Source of the DNA: Hymenobacter terricola
GTDB lineage: Bacteria > Bacteroidota > Bacteroidia > Cytophagales > Hymenobacteraceae
Reading direction: 5' to 3'
Assembly: GCF_017921975.2 (NCBI RefSeq)
Contig: NZ_JAGEMO020000009.1
Coordinates: 124,001-188,000 of the forward strand
DNA: 64,000 bases
The notes under the pieces are model-generated. The model was not told the origin of the DNA. It made no database searches and saw nothing but the letters and a program-made list of their open reading frames with translations. This document shows, one piece after another, positions 34,021-43,290 of the stretch. Within the stretch, counting starts at the first letter, position 1. Each line of letters opens with the position of its first letter. The position numbers and the translations under genes were made by a program.

Positions 34021-34575
34021 TTGGACTCGCTAACGGATAACGCGCTGATGCTGCGGGTGAAAGCCGGCGACGTGGACCGGATGGGCCTGCTCTTTGAGCG
34101 CTACCACCGCGCGCTGTTCGGCTTTATTTACCACATGCTGGGCGGCGGGCGGGCGGCCAGCGAGGACCTGGTGCAGAACGTGTTTTACCGCATGCTGAAG
34201 TACCGCCACACCTTCACCGGCGAGGGCGAGTTCCGCACCTGGATGTACCACCTGGCCCGCAACGTACTGGCCGATTACGTCAAGCAGAACCGCCGCGCCG
34301 CCCACCACTCCGACGTGGCCGACCTGGCCGAGCACCTCGACAGCGGCAGCCGGGCCGATGCCAGCCTGGAGCAAGCCCAGGAAACGGCCCTGCTGCACCA
34401 GGCGCTGGCCCGCCTCAGCCCCGAAAACCGCGAGGTGCTGGTCCTGAGCCGGTTTCAGGAGTTGAAATACGGCGAAATAGCCGTGCTGCTGAACACCACC
34501 GAAGGCGCCGTGAAAGTGCGCGCCCACCGCGCCCTGAACGAGCTGAAAACGACCTATCTGCGCATTGAAAACTGA
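34021..34575 (+). CDS. ECF-family RNA polymerase sigma factor (cassette 2)
   Basis: The likely start is the TTG at 34021 (LDSLTDNALMLRVKAGD), matching the N terminus of the cassette 1 sigma factor; an ATG at 34048 would remove part of it. The 184 residues contain region 2 (LFGFIYHMLGGGRAASEDLVQNVFYRML, FRTWMYHLARNVLADY) and region 4 (LSPENREVLVLSRFQELKYGEIAVLL). The anti-sigma start lies 7 bases after the stop. Confidence 0.88.
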   Translation: MDSLTDNALMLRVKAGDVDRMGLLFERYHRALFGFIYHMLGGGRAASEDLVQNVFYRMLKYRHTFTGEGEFRTWMYHLARNVLADYVKQNRRAAHHSDVADLAEHLDSGSRADASLEQAQETALLHQALARLSPENREVLVLSRFQELKYGEIAVLLNTTEGAVKVRAHRALNELKTTYLRIEN

Positions 34576-34582
34576 CCCGCCC

Positions 34583-35494
34583 ATGAACTGCGAATCCACC
34601 AAAGCCCAGCTGGCCGACTACCTGAGCGGCCAGCTGCCCGAAGCGGAGCAACAGGCGCTGGAAGCCCACCTGGCCGAATGCACCGGTTGCGGCGAAGAAC
34701 TGGAAGCCGTGCAGCGCGTGTGGCGCACGCTGGGCAAAGTGACCACGCCCGAGCCCAGCCCCAACCTGCGGCCCGAGTTTTATGCCATGCTGGCCGAATT
34801 TAAAGACACGCTGACGCCCGAGCCTACGCATTCGCCAAAGGGCCTGTGGCGGTGGCTGCGGGAGCTGCAAATTCCGCAGCCGGCCCTGCGGCTGGCGTAC
34901 AGCCTGGCCCTGCTGACGATGGGCGTGGTGGGCGGCTACTGGCTGAACAACCGCCCCGCCAACACGCCGGCCAACCAGCAGCAAATCACCGCCCTGGCGG
35001 CGCAGGTGGGCGAAATGCGGCAAATGATGCTGCTGGCGCTCATCGACAACCCCTCGGCCACGGAGCGGCTGCGGGCCGTGAGCTACACCAAGGAGCTGGA
35101 CGGCGCCGCCGATGCCCGCGTGGTGGAAGCGCTGCTGAGTACCCTCAACCACGACGATAACGTGAACGTGCGGCTGGCCACGCTGGAGGCCCTGGCCCCG
35201 CTGGCCGCCGACCCCACCGTGCGGCTGGGCCTGGTGCACGCCCTGGCGCAGCAGCAGTCGCCGCTGGTGCAGTCGGCCCTGGCCGATGTGATGGTGCAGC
35301 TCCAGGAGCGCCGCTCGGTGCCCCGGCTGCGGGCCCTGCTGAAGCAGGCGGACCTGGATAGCACGGTGAAAAGCAAGATTGAAGAGAGCATCCAAACCTT
35401 ATCCACGGGCCGGCCCGCCGCGCCCTCACTCCCCCCACGCCATGACCAAACGCATGTTTCCCCTCGGGCTGAGTACCCTGCTCTTGCTGTATAG
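34583..35494 (+). CDS. Anti-sigma factor: zinc finger, membrane helix, HEAT-like C terminus (cassette 2)
   Basis: The 303-residue product has zinc ligands His29, Cys33 and Cys36 (AHLAECTGCGEEL) and Cys3. One membrane helix lies near residues 100-120 (LRLAYSLALLTMGVVGGYWL). HEAT-like helices run from about 175 to 275 (NHDDNVNVRLATLEALAPLA, QSALADVMVQLQERRSVPRL). The domain order is identical to the cassette 1 protein. Its last 53 bases overlap the next gene, suggesting translational coupling to DUF4097. Confidence 0.85.
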   Translation: MNCESTKAQLADYLSGQLPEAEQQALEAHLAECTGCGEELEAVQRVWRTLGKVTTPEPSPNLRPEFYAMLAEFKDTLTPEPTHSPKGLWRWLRELQIPQPALRLAYSLALLTMGVVGGYWLNNRPANTPANQQQITALAAQVGEMRQMMLLALIDNPSATERLRAVSYTKELDGAADARVVEALLSTLNHDDNVNVRLATLEALAPLAADPTVRLGLVHALAQQQSPLVQSALADVMVQLQERRSVPRLRALLKQADLDSTVKSKIEESIQTLSTGRPAAPSLPPRHDQTHVSPRAEYPALAV

Positions 35495-36311
35495 CGGCGG
35501 CGGCCTCCGGGCCCAAAGCCAGCACTCGGAAGAAAAAATCAGCCGCGAGTTTGCGCTCACGGCGGACGCGGGGCGCAGCACGCTGGCCCTCTACAACATC
35601 AGCGGCTCGGTGACGGTGCAGGGCTACGCCGGCAATAAAATTCTGGTGGAAGCCACCAAAACCATTAGCGCCGACGGTGCCAAAACGCTGGAAATCGGCA
35701 AGAGTGAAACCAAGCTGGGCTTCTCGCAGCACGGCGATAGCGTGGTGGTGTACATGGCCGCGCCCTACGACTCGCGCCCGCACAACGAGCACAACCGCTG
35801 GGAGCACAAGGACATCGACTACAAATACGATATCGACTACGTGGTGAAAGTGCCGTACCAGCTCAACTTGCACGTTTCGACCGTGAACAACGGCAAGGTG
35901 CTGGTGCAGGACGTGAGCGGCCCGCTGAACGCCGGCAACGTGAACGGCGCCATCACGCTGCTCAATGTGAAGGGCACCACCCAGGCCCACACCGTGAACG
36001 GCAACGTGGAGGCGGCCTACGCGGCCAATCCGCCCGGCGCGTCGTCGTACCACACCATCAACGGCCAGATTAAGGTGAAGTACCCGGCCAATTTTGCCGC
36101 CGATTTACACTTCAAAAGCATGCACGGCGAGTTTTATACCGACTTTCCGAACGTGGAAGTGCTGCCGGCGCAAGTCACCAAAAACCAGCAGGGCCGGGGC
36201 GACGGCACCGTGTACAAGCTGACCAAGGACACGGCCGTGCGCATCGGCAAAGGCGGGCCGGATTTCCGCTTCGAAACCCTGAACGGCGACGTGACCATCA
36301 CCAAGCAATAG
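35442..36311 (+). CDS. DUF4097 exported protein (cassette 2, first copy)
   Basis: The ATG at 35442 gives 289 residues and overlaps the anti-sigma gene by 53 bases in another frame; an ATG at 35454 is a close alternative. The signal peptide ends near LRAQ. Beta-helix units include STVNNGKVLVQDVSGPLNAG, NVNGAITLLNVKG, HTVNGNVEAAY and HTINGQIKVKY, and the end is FETLNGDVTITKQ. A charged His/Asp/Lys insertion (HNEHNRWEHKDIDYKYD) near residue 120 is not present in the paralogues. Confidence 0.82.
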   Translation: MTKRMFPLGLSTLLLLYSGGGLRAQSQHSEEKISREFALTADAGRSTLALYNISGSVTVQGYAGNKILVEATKTISADGAKTLEIGKSETKLGFSQHGDSVVVYMAAPYDSRPHNEHNRWEHKDIDYKYDIDYVVKVPYQLNLHVSTVNNGKVLVQDVSGPLNAGNVNGAITLLNVKGTTQAHTVNGNVEAAYAANPPGASSYHTINGQIKVKYPANFAADLHFKSMHGEFYTDFPNVEVLPAQVTKNQQGRGDGTVYKLTKDTAVRIGKGGPDFRFETLNGDVTITKQ

Positions 36312-36329
36312 CAATTCAACTCAATAGCA

Positions 36330-37169
36330 ATGACTTATTCGTTTCGAATCGCCCTCGGGCGAAGCATTATCCTGGCCCTCATTCTCCTCGGCGGCAGCGG
36401 GACCGGCTTTGCGCAGGATGCCAGGGAGCAGCTCACCGTAGCCCTCAGCATGCCCGGCAAGCCCGGTTTTCTGGAAGTGAGCCTCGTGAATGGCAGCATT
36501 CACGTAACGGGCTACAGCGGCAGGGAGGTGGCGATTGACGCCGCCGCCCGCACCGGCAAGCACGGCGACTCCGGCCCCAGCCTTGTCATGGGCCTGAAGC
36601 GGATTTCGGCCGGCAACAGCCTCAACCTGACGGCGGAGGAGAAGAACAACCACGTCGAAATCAGCACCGAATCGTGGAAAGGCCCGATTGATTTGGCCAT
36701 CAAGGTGCCCCGGAATTTTTCGCTGAAAGTGAGCACCGTGAACGACGGTGACATCGTGGTCGACAACGTGGCCGGCGAACTAGAGGTGACCAACGTGAAC
36801 GGGAATATTTCGCTCAACCAGGTGGCCGGCTCGGCGGTGGCCAACACGGTGAACGGCGACCTCAAGGCCTCGTTTACCAGCATCACGGCGGGCGCGCCCA
36901 TGGCCTTTTCCACCCTCAACGGCAAGGTGGACGTGACCCTGCCGGCCAGCGCCAGCGCCGCCCTCAAAATGAAATCGGACCGCGGCAACGTGTATAGCGA
37001 CTTCGACGTGGCCCTGAGCAAGGGCCAGCCCAAAGTGACCCGCACCAGCCAGAACGGCCTCTCCCGCCTCAGCACCGACGACTGGACCTACGGCAAAATC
37101 AACAGCGGCGGCGCGGAGATGATGATGAAGACCTTCAACGGCGACATTTTCCTGCGCAAGGCCAAATAA
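36330..37169 (+). CDS. DUF4097 exported protein (cassette 2, second copy)
   Basis: The 279-residue product has a signal peptide ending near GFAQ. The repeat units are clear: STVNDGDIVVDNVAGELEV, NVNGNISLNQVAGS, NTVNGDLKAS, STLNGKVDVTLP and the final TFNGDIFLRKAK. The C-terminal FLRKAK ending matches YVRKAK in cassette 1. It ends the second cassette. Confidence 0.82.
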   Translation: MTYSFRIALGRSIILALILLGGSGTGFAQDAREQLTVALSMPGKPGFLEVSLVNGSIHVTGYSGREVAIDAAARTGKHGDSGPSLVMGLKRISAGNSLNLTAEEKNNHVEISTESWKGPIDLAIKVPRNFSLKVSTVNDGDIVVDNVAGELEVTNVNGNISLNQVAGSAVANTVNGDLKASFTSITAGAPMAFSTLNGKVDVTLPASASAALKMKSDRGNVYSDFDVALSKGQPKVTRTSQNGLSRLSTDDWTYGKINSGGAEMMMKTFNGDIFLRKAK

Positions 37170-37299
37170 GGCCGCCTTCGGTAGAGGCGCGCTCCAAAGT
37201 ACCAACCACTCTTATGGGCTTTTGCCGCGCAGCTTTTTGCTGCTGTCAGCCACTGCTTTGCTCAATTCTTCCGGCCTTTCCACCTCACTTTTCTGCATC

Positions 37300-39852
37300 A
37301 TGGTTCTTTCTCTCCCGACTCGCTTTAGGGCCTTGCTATTGGGCTTATGTGCTTTGGCGGCCTCGGCTGCGGCCCAAACGCCGGCCGCCACTACCGCCAC
37401 GGCCGCGCCCAAGCGCCAGCTGGCGGCCCTGCGCATCACGCAGCCCATTAAGCTCGACGGTGTGCTCGATGAAGCCGCGTGGCGCGAAGCCGCCGTGACC
37501 GGCAATTTTACCCAGCAGCGGCCCAAGCCCGGCGTGCCCGAAAAGCACCCCACCGAAGTGCGCGTGCTCTACGACGACGCGGCCATTTACGTGGGCGCGG
37601 TGATGCACGACATCTCGCCGGATTCCATCCCCCGGGAGCTGACGGCGCGGGACAATACCGGCAACTCCGACTTCTTCGGCATTTTCCTCGATACCTACCA
37701 CGACCAGCTCAACGGCTACGGTTTCATCGTGACCAGCAGCGGCGTGCAGCTCGATTCGCGCTATTCGCCGGCCGGCGGCGAGGACTTTAACTGGAACGCC
37801 GTGTGGGAAAGCCGCACCACGCTGCAAGGCACCGATTGGGTGGCCGAAATGCGCATTCCGTACTCCGCCATCCGCTTCAGCACGGCCGATGTGCAGCAGT
37901 GGGGCCTGAACTTCATGCGGCAGCGCAAGCACGACAACGCGGCGTATTTCTGGAACGAGGTGAAGCCGCAGGTCGACGGTTTTGTGAACCAATGGGGCGA
38001 GCTGACTGGTGTGCGGGGCGTGAAACCGCCGTTGCGTCTCTCGCTCACGCCCTACGTGTCGGCCTACGTGAACCACAACCCGCTGAACGCGGAAGGCACG
38101 AAGCGCACCACGACGAGCTTCAACGGCGGGGCCGACCTGAAATGGGGCATCAACGAAAGCTTCACGCTGGATGCCACGCTGGTGCCGGATTTTGGGCAGG
38201 TGCAGAGCGATAATCAGGTGCTCAACCTCTCGCCGTTTGAGGTGCAGTTCAACGAAAACCGGCAGTTTTTTACCGAAGGCACCGAGCTGTTCAACAAGGG
38301 CAATCTGTTCTATTCGCGGCGGGTGGGCGCCACGCCCATCGGCTTCTACAACGTGGCGGCCGGCACCAACGAACGACTGCTGAGCAACCCTTCCGAGACG
38401 CCGCTGCTGAACGCCACCAAAATATCGGGCCGCACCAGCAAGGGCCTGGGAATCGGGGTGTTTAATGCTGTGAGCAACGACGTGTACGCCACCGTCCGCA
38501 ACGAGGAGAGCGGGCAGGAGCGCCGCGTGCTGACCCAGCCGCTGAGCAACTACAACATCATGGTGCTCGACCAGAGCCTGAAAAACAACTCCTACGTTTC
38601 GCTCATCAACACCAACGTGACGCGGGCGGGCCAGACCTACGATGCCAACGTGACCGGCGGCCTGTTCCGCTTCGCCAACAAGAAGAACTCCTACGCCCTC
38701 GACGGCCGCGCCATCTACTCGCGGCGGCGCGGCACGCAGTTCGGTTCCGAGGAGCAAATCAACGACCAGGACGGCTACAAGTACCGCGTGGGCTTTGGCA
38801 AAATCAGCGGCAATTTCACCTGGAACCTGAGCCACGGCATCGAGTCGGATACCTACAATCCGAACGATTTGGGCATCCTGTTCGGCAACAACAACATCAC
38901 CGAATCGCTGGATTTGAACTACGCCAAGTACAAGGCCTTCTGGAAGGTGAACAACCTGTTCCTGTTCGGCAACATCAGCCACACGCTGCTCTACAAGCCC
39001 ACGCTGTACCAGGCGCTCAACTTCTACCTCGGGGCCAACACCACCTTCACCAAGAGCTTCAACCAAATCGGCTTCGACCTGAACGTGGACCCGGTGACGC
39101 ATGATTTCTTCGAGCCGCGCACGCCCACGCTCGGCTCAACCTACGTGCGGGTGCCCGAAAACACGCGCTTCACGTTCTTTTTCAATTCCGACTCGCGCAA
39201 GCCGTTTGCCGTGAACTGGAACGCCGGCTTCCAGGAATACGGCCACGACGACCGGCTGGCCCGCGCCCGCCGCACCGGCTACAGCCTGGGCTTCTACCCG
39301 CGCTACCGCGTGAATACCCACCTCACCTTCCGCTACAGCGTGGACTGGAGCCTGCGGCAGAACCAAATTGGCTACGTGAATGGCGGCATGGATGCCAACG
39401 AGCCGCTCGATGTGCCTTTTCTGAGTCAGATTGTGCTGGGCCGCCGCAACGTGGCCACGGTGGCCAACGTGGTGTCGGTGGCCTACACGTTCACCAACCG
39501 CATGTCGTTCACGCTGCGTCTGCGCCAATACACCAGCAACGTGCGCTACGCCGATTTCACTACGCTCGGCAAGAATGGTGAGGAGCAATCGGTGGCCTAC
39601 CAGCGCAACCGCGACAACACCTACAACGCCTTCAACATCGACGCCGTGTACTCGTGGTGGTTCGCGCCCGGCTCGCAAATCAGCGTGGTCTGGAAAAACG
39701 CCGGCTATACCTTCCTGCAAGCCAACGAGGCCACGCCGCAATTCTTCGATAATTTCAACAATACGATTAACACCCCTCACAATAACTCACTCTCGGTGAA
39801 GGTGCTGTATTATCTGGATTATCTGGCGCTGCGGAAGGGGAGAGGCCGATAG
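37300..39852 (+). CDS. DUF5916 outer-membrane protein with CBM9-like N terminus
   Basis: The ATG at 37300 gives 850 residues with a signal peptide ending near SAAAQ. Residues 50-220 form a CBM9/DOMON-like beta-sandwich (IKLDGVLDEAAWREA, VRVLYDDAAIYVG, DFFGIFLDTYHDQ, MRIPYSAIRF). The rest, starting near PPLRLSLTPYVSAYV, is made of alternating strands typical of a transmembrane beta barrel, including ENRQFFTEG and the final KVLYYLDYLALRKG strand. This is the DUF5916 architecture of Bacteroidota. The role, perhaps binding or passage of a polymer or peptide, is unproven. Confidence 0.85.
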   Translation: MVLSLPTRFRALLLGLCALAASAAAQTPAATTATAAPKRQLAALRITQPIKLDGVLDEAAWREAAVTGNFTQQRPKPGVPEKHPTEVRVLYDDAAIYVGAVMHDISPDSIPRELTARDNTGNSDFFGIFLDTYHDQLNGYGFIVTSSGVQLDSRYSPAGGEDFNWNAVWESRTTLQGTDWVAEMRIPYSAIRFSTADVQQWGLNFMRQRKHDNAAYFWNEVKPQVDGFVNQWGELTGVRGVKPPLRLSLTPYVSAYVNHNPLNAEGTKRTTTSFNGGADLKWGINESFTLDATLVPDFGQVQSDNQVLNLSPFEVQFNENRQFFTEGTELFNKGNLFYSRRVGATPIGFYNVAAGTNERLLSNPSETPLLNATKISGRTSKGLGIGVFNAVSNDVYATVRNEESGQERRVLTQPLSNYNIMVLDQSLKNNSYVSLINTNVTRAGQTYDANVTGGLFRFANKKNSYALDGRAIYSRRRGTQFGSEEQINDQDGYKYRVGFGKISGNFTWNLSHGIESDTYNPNDLGILFGNNNITESLDLNYAKYKAFWKVNNLFLFGNISHTLLYKPTLYQALNFYLGANTTFTKSFNQIGFDLNVDPVTHDFFEPRTPTLGSTYVRVPENTRFTFFFNSDSRKPFAVNWNAGFQEYGHDDRLARARRTGYSLGFYPRYRVNTHLTFRYSVDWSLRQNQIGYVNGGMDANEPLDVPFLSQIVLGRRNVATVANVVSVAYTFTNRMSFTLRLRQYTSNVRYADFTTLGKNGEEQSVAYQRNRDNTYNAFNIDAVYSWWFAPGSQISVVWKNAGYTFLQANEATPQFFDNFNNTINTPHNNSLSVKVLYYLDYLALRKGRGR

Positions 39853-39870
39853 GGGAATCAAGCAACCCCA

Positions 39871-39905
39871 GAACGTCATGCCTCGGCAAGCTCGGCATGA
39901 CGTTC
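39871..39905. repeat. Short GTCATGC-type palindrome, possible terminator
   Basis: GAACGTCATGCC and GGCATGACGTTC form a perfect 12-bp stem around TCGGCAAGCTC. It is a compact relative of the 3129-3231 and 32001-32110 repeats and lies between two same-strand genes. Confidence 0.7.
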
Positions 39906-39942
39906 TTTGTGGTTGCTGCACTTTCTTCGCTTCTGCTTTCCT

Positions 39943-40737
39943 ATGCCGCCACCCTTTGCCCTTGAACTCCGCACCGTGGCGGTAACCCGCTACGTGACGC
40001 CGCTCCGCGAGGGCGGCTCCCTGCCGGCCCTGGTCGAGGCCGATGATGGCTTCCTCTACGTGGTAAAATTCCGGGGCGCGGGGCAGGGCGTAAAGGCGCT
40101 GATTGCCGAGCTGATTGTGGGCGAAATTGCCCGCGTATTGGGCCTGCGCGTGCCGGAGCTGGTGTTTTGTGAGCTTGACGAATCCTTCGGCCGGACCGAG
40201 CCCGACGAGGAAATTCAGGACCTGCTGCGGGCCAGCACCGGCCGCAACCTGGCCCTGCATTACCTCTCCGGGGCCATCACGTTTGATTCGTTGGTGACCA
40301 CCGTGGAGCCGCATCTGGCTTCGCAAATTGTGTGGCTTGATGCCCTCACGCTGAACGTGGACCGCACCGTGCGCAACACCAACATGCTGATGTGGCACAA
40401 GGAGTTGTGGCTTATCGACCACGGCGCGGCGCTCTACGTGCACCACGCCGGCCCCGACTGGGCGCTGCCGCGCCCGCGCCCATTTCCGCAGATAAAGACC
40501 CACGTCCTGCTGCCCCAGGCCAGCGAGCTGGCCGCCGTGGACGCCGAAAGCCGCGCCCGCCTCACGCCCCAGGTCCTCCGCGCCATCGTGGCGCTGGTGC
40601 CCGACGAGTGGCTGACCAACGAAGACGCCACCGCCGAGGAGCAGCGCGAAGCCTACGTCCGCTTCCTCGAAACCCGCCTGGCCGCCTCAGAAACCTTTGT
40701 TCAGGAAGCCCAAGATGCCCGCAATGCACTTATTTGA
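39943..40737 (+). CDS. HipA-like kinase domain protein
   Basis: The ATG at 39943 gives 264 residues. A kinase-like core is visible: a Lys in LYVVKFRG near residue 40, a Glu-containing helix (LIAELIVGEIARVLG), the catalytic-loop-like VDRTVRNTN near residue 143 and the metal-binding-type LIDHGAAL near 160. This matches the small HipA-like proteins of Bacteroidota, which pair with DUF3037. It lacks the N-terminal subdomain of full HipA toxins. The next gene overlaps its 3' end, so the pair is translationally coupled. Substrate and function are unknown. Confidence 0.8.
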   Translation: MPPPFALELRTVAVTRYVTPLREGGSLPALVEADDGFLYVVKFRGAGQGVKALIAELIVGEIARVLGLRVPELVFCELDESFGRTEPDEEIQDLLRASTGRNLALHYLSGAITFDSLVTTVEPHLASQIVWLDALTLNVDRTVRNTNMLMWHKELWLIDHGAALYVHHAGPDWALPRPRPFPQIKTHVLLPQASELAAVDAESRARLTPQVLRAIVALVPDEWLTNEDATAEEQREAYVRFLETRLAASETFVQEAQDARNALI

Positions 40738-41098
40738 GTACGCCGTGCTGCGCGTGGTGCCCCGCGTCGAGCGGGAGGAGTTTCTAAACGTCGGCGTCAT
40801 CGTGTATTGCCGGTCGCTGGGCTTTCTGCAAACGCGGTCTGAGCTGCCCGAGGCGCGGTTGCGGGCCTTGGCTCCCGACCTGGATTTGGAAGAAATAACG
40901 GCTCGTTTGCAAGCCTTCGAGCGCATCTGCCAGGGCCGGGCCACGGGCGGCGCCATTGGGCAACTGCCTATTGCGGAGCGGTTTCGCTGGCTCACGGCCA
41001 CGCGCAGCACCGTGGTGCAGTCCTCGCCCGTGCACCCCGGCCTGTGCGCCGACGCGGCCGCCACGCTGGCGCGCCTGTTTGCCCAGCTGGTGCAATGA
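40715..41098 (+). CDS. DUF3037 family protein
   Basis: The ATG at 40715 gives 127 residues (a second ATG at 40724 is possible). It overlaps the HipA-like gene by about 23 bases. The DUF3037 core is clear: FEYAVLRVVPRVEREEFLNVGVIVYC at the N terminus and a C-terminal SSPVHPGLCADA-ATLARLF segment. These small proteins nearly always lie next to HipA-like kinases in this phylum. It may be a partner or regulator of the kinase. Confidence 0.85.
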   Translation: MPAMHLFEYAVLRVVPRVEREEFLNVGVIVYCRSLGFLQTRSELPEARLRALAPDLDLEEITARLQAFERICQGRATGGAIGQLPIAERFRWLTATRSTVVQSSPVHPGLCADAAATLARLFAQLVQ

Positions 41099-41179
41099 GT
41101 GCCGCTGTTCATGCTGGCATTCCTGGCTAATTTTACCGGAGACTCGTATCCGGGTTTTTAGTCAATAGCCGCAAGCCGC

Positions 41180-43093
41180 ATGAGTGATGTATTAAGGAAT
41201 AAAAAAGCCTTTTCGCTGCGGCCAGAAATGCTGCTTCTGCTGAGTTGCTTTCTGCTATTCAGTGGATTGGCGCACGGGCAGGCAGCGACGCCGGTGCTGC
41301 GCAAGGACCTGAGAACCGATTTTGGGGCGGTGGGCGACGGCAAAACCAACGACCACGCCGCCTTCGAGCGGGCCGCCGATTTTTTCAACAAGCGCGCCCA
41401 AACGCCGGCCGGCACCGGGCGCGCCGTCCTGCACATTCCCAAAGGCGTGTACCTGGTGGGCCGCCAGGATGCCGCCGGCCTGGGCGCCGACGTGCTGCAC
41501 CTGGCTGGCTGCCACAACCTCTCGGTGCTGGGCGACGACAGCGCCACCACCGAAATTCGCTACGTCAACGGCCTGCGCTACGGCGCCTTCGACCCCGCCA
41601 CCAAACTGCCTTACGAGGCTGCCACCCAATATTTTGCCGACTACAAGTACGCGGCCACCGGTGGCAGCTGCATCACCTTGCAGAACTGCGACAACGTGGA
41701 AGTGGCCAACCTCAACCTGAACGGCAACAGCCCGCACCTGGTAGTTGGGGGACATTGGGGCGATACCGGCATTCAGTTAGGGTTTGATGCCATTTTCGTC
41801 AGCGACTCGCGCCATATCGCGTTGCGGAAGCTGGCGCTGCATCACTTTGGGCGCGACGGTATTCAGGTGCTCAACCACTTGGCCAAGGGCATCGACGACC
41901 CCAACCGGGAAGACAACCTCATCGAAAACTCCACCTGTAACTACAACGGCCGCCAGGGCATGTCGCTCACGGGCGCCAACGGGTTTCGGGCCGTCAATTG
42001 CAGCTTTAGCCACACCGGCCGGGTGATGATGGCTGCCACGGGCAAGCCACTGGTTTCCAACCCCGCCGCGGGCATCGACCTGGAGCCGCAGGATGGCTTC
42101 GTGACCAACGTGAGCCTGGAAAACTGCCGCTTCGTGGACAATGCCGGCCAGGGCATCGTGTCGGACCGGCCCGACGCCTCCCGCCCGGCCGCGACGAAAA
42201 ACATGCGGGTTTCCGGCTGCCTCGTGTGGGGCACCACCAATTGGTCGGCCTGGGTGACGCAGCCGGGTTTTCTGTTCAAGAATTGCCGCATCTACGGGGC
42301 CTTCGTGCATGGCTGCAAGGCCACCACTGCGGCCGAGGCTACCCGCTTCGTTGGCTGCACTTTTGAGGACCGGCCCTACCACGGGCAGCCAGCTTTCGGG
42401 CCGTTCACGCTGCATTCCGACTCCTACGCCCGCCGCATGAGCTTCACCGACTGTCGCTTCATCGGCACGCACAACTACCTCATTCATGCCATTCCCGCCG
42501 CCACCGACACTGCCAGCCTGTTTCATCTGCGCAACTGCACGTTTCTATACGACTACGTCCAGCCGCCCCAGGGCTCCTACGACAAAATTCTGGGGGCCGT
42601 GTTCAGCGGCAGCAACGTGTTTCGGGACGGGCCGCACCGCACCAGCCGCCACCGCTCCGATTTTATGCTCGGTAACAACGGTGCCGTGGGAACAGTGGTG
42701 CTGCATGCACCCGGCAGCTTGCAGTTTCTAGCGCCCAATACTTACAATTTGGTGCCAGGCGGCCTGGATATTGGCCGGCAGCCGGCTCACCCCCGCGACT
42801 CTGCCAGTGTAGTGGTAGGGGCTGGCAATGCCTTGGTAATAAATGAGCTGGCGGGTAAAATCTCGGAGTTGTACATCGGTCCCACCTCACGGTTGATTGT
42901 GAAAAAGGGCGGCTCCCTGGAAATTTTACGTCACACCAAGGTGACCATCGCCGGCCAGCTGATAGTGGAAGATGGCGCGTATTTCTTCCGCGACCCCCTC
43001 GCCAAAATAAGCACTACCGGGCGCGGACGGCTACGCACAAGCCCCGGCGCCATCAAAACCAAGCACCCTACCCTGTACTCGTCGTATTACTAA
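41180..43093 (+). CDS. Exported right-handed beta-helix protein (pectate-lyase-like fold)
   Basis: The 637-residue product has a long signal region ending near AHGQ (residue 34). It then shows DFGAVGDGKTNDHAAFERAAD, the typical opening of pectate_lyase_3/GH28-type beta-helix proteins, followed by LHIPKGVYLVG. Coil-like repeats with Asn- and Cys-rich turns follow (CDNVEVANLNLNGNSP, NLIENSTCNYNGRQGMSL, VSLENCRFVDNAGQGIV). No T9SS sorting domain is seen at the C terminus. It may bind or cleave a polysaccharide; no catalytic residues can be assigned. Confidence 0.75.
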   Translation: MSDVLRNKKAFSLRPEMLLLLSCFLLFSGLAHGQAATPVLRKDLRTDFGAVGDGKTNDHAAFERAADFFNKRAQTPAGTGRAVLHIPKGVYLVGRQDAAGLGADVLHLAGCHNLSVLGDDSATTEIRYVNGLRYGAFDPATKLPYEAATQYFADYKYAATGGSCITLQNCDNVEVANLNLNGNSPHLVVGGHWGDTGIQLGFDAIFVSDSRHIALRKLALHHFGRDGIQVLNHLAKGIDDPNREDNLIENSTCNYNGRQGMSLTGANGFRAVNCSFSHTGRVMMAATGKPLVSNPAAGIDLEPQDGFVTNVSLENCRFVDNAGQGIVSDRPDASRPAATKNMRVSGCLVWGTTNWSAWVTQPGFLFKNCRIYGAFVHGCKATTAAEATRFVGCTFEDRPYHGQPAFGPFTLHSDSYARRMSFTDCRFIGTHNYLIHAIPAATDTASLFHLRNCTFLYDYVQPPQGSYDKILGAVFSGSNVFRDGPHRTSRHRSDFMLGNNGAVGTVVLHAPGSLQFLAPNTYNLVPGGLDIGRQPAHPRDSASVVVGAGNALVINELAGKISELYIGPTSRLIVKKGGSLEILRHTKVTIAGQLIVEDGAYFFRDPLAKISTTGRGRLRTSPGAIKTKHPTLYSSYY

Positions 43094-43180
43094 GGCTGGG
43101 GAAGAGCGCAGCCGGTTTTCCGCGCCTGGTGGATGGCTGGGGTCGCCTTCCCAATGCTTGCTGGAAAAGAAAAGAAACCG

Positions 43181-43212
43181 TTTCCGGCTAGCCTGCAATT
43201 GCTGTAGCTTTG
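43181..43212 (+). promoter_or_regulatory. Candidate Bacteroidota promoter of the TPR regulator gene
   Basis: TTTC at 43181-43184 and a perfect TAGCTTTG (TAnnTTTG) at 43205-43212 are separated by 20 bases. The implied transcription start lies about 70 bases before the ATG at 43291. Confidence 0.5.
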
Positions 43213-43290
43213 TCAGCTAAGCCTTTCGCTATTATATAGCTACGGGGCCGGTTTTGGCTTTGTGAAGGAAATGAACTGTTTTGAGATGGT

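Noticed and set aside
39943..41098. Classic HipBA toxin-antitoxin system
   Set aside because: The kinase lacks the N-terminal HipA subdomain and no HipB-like DNA-binding protein is adjacent.
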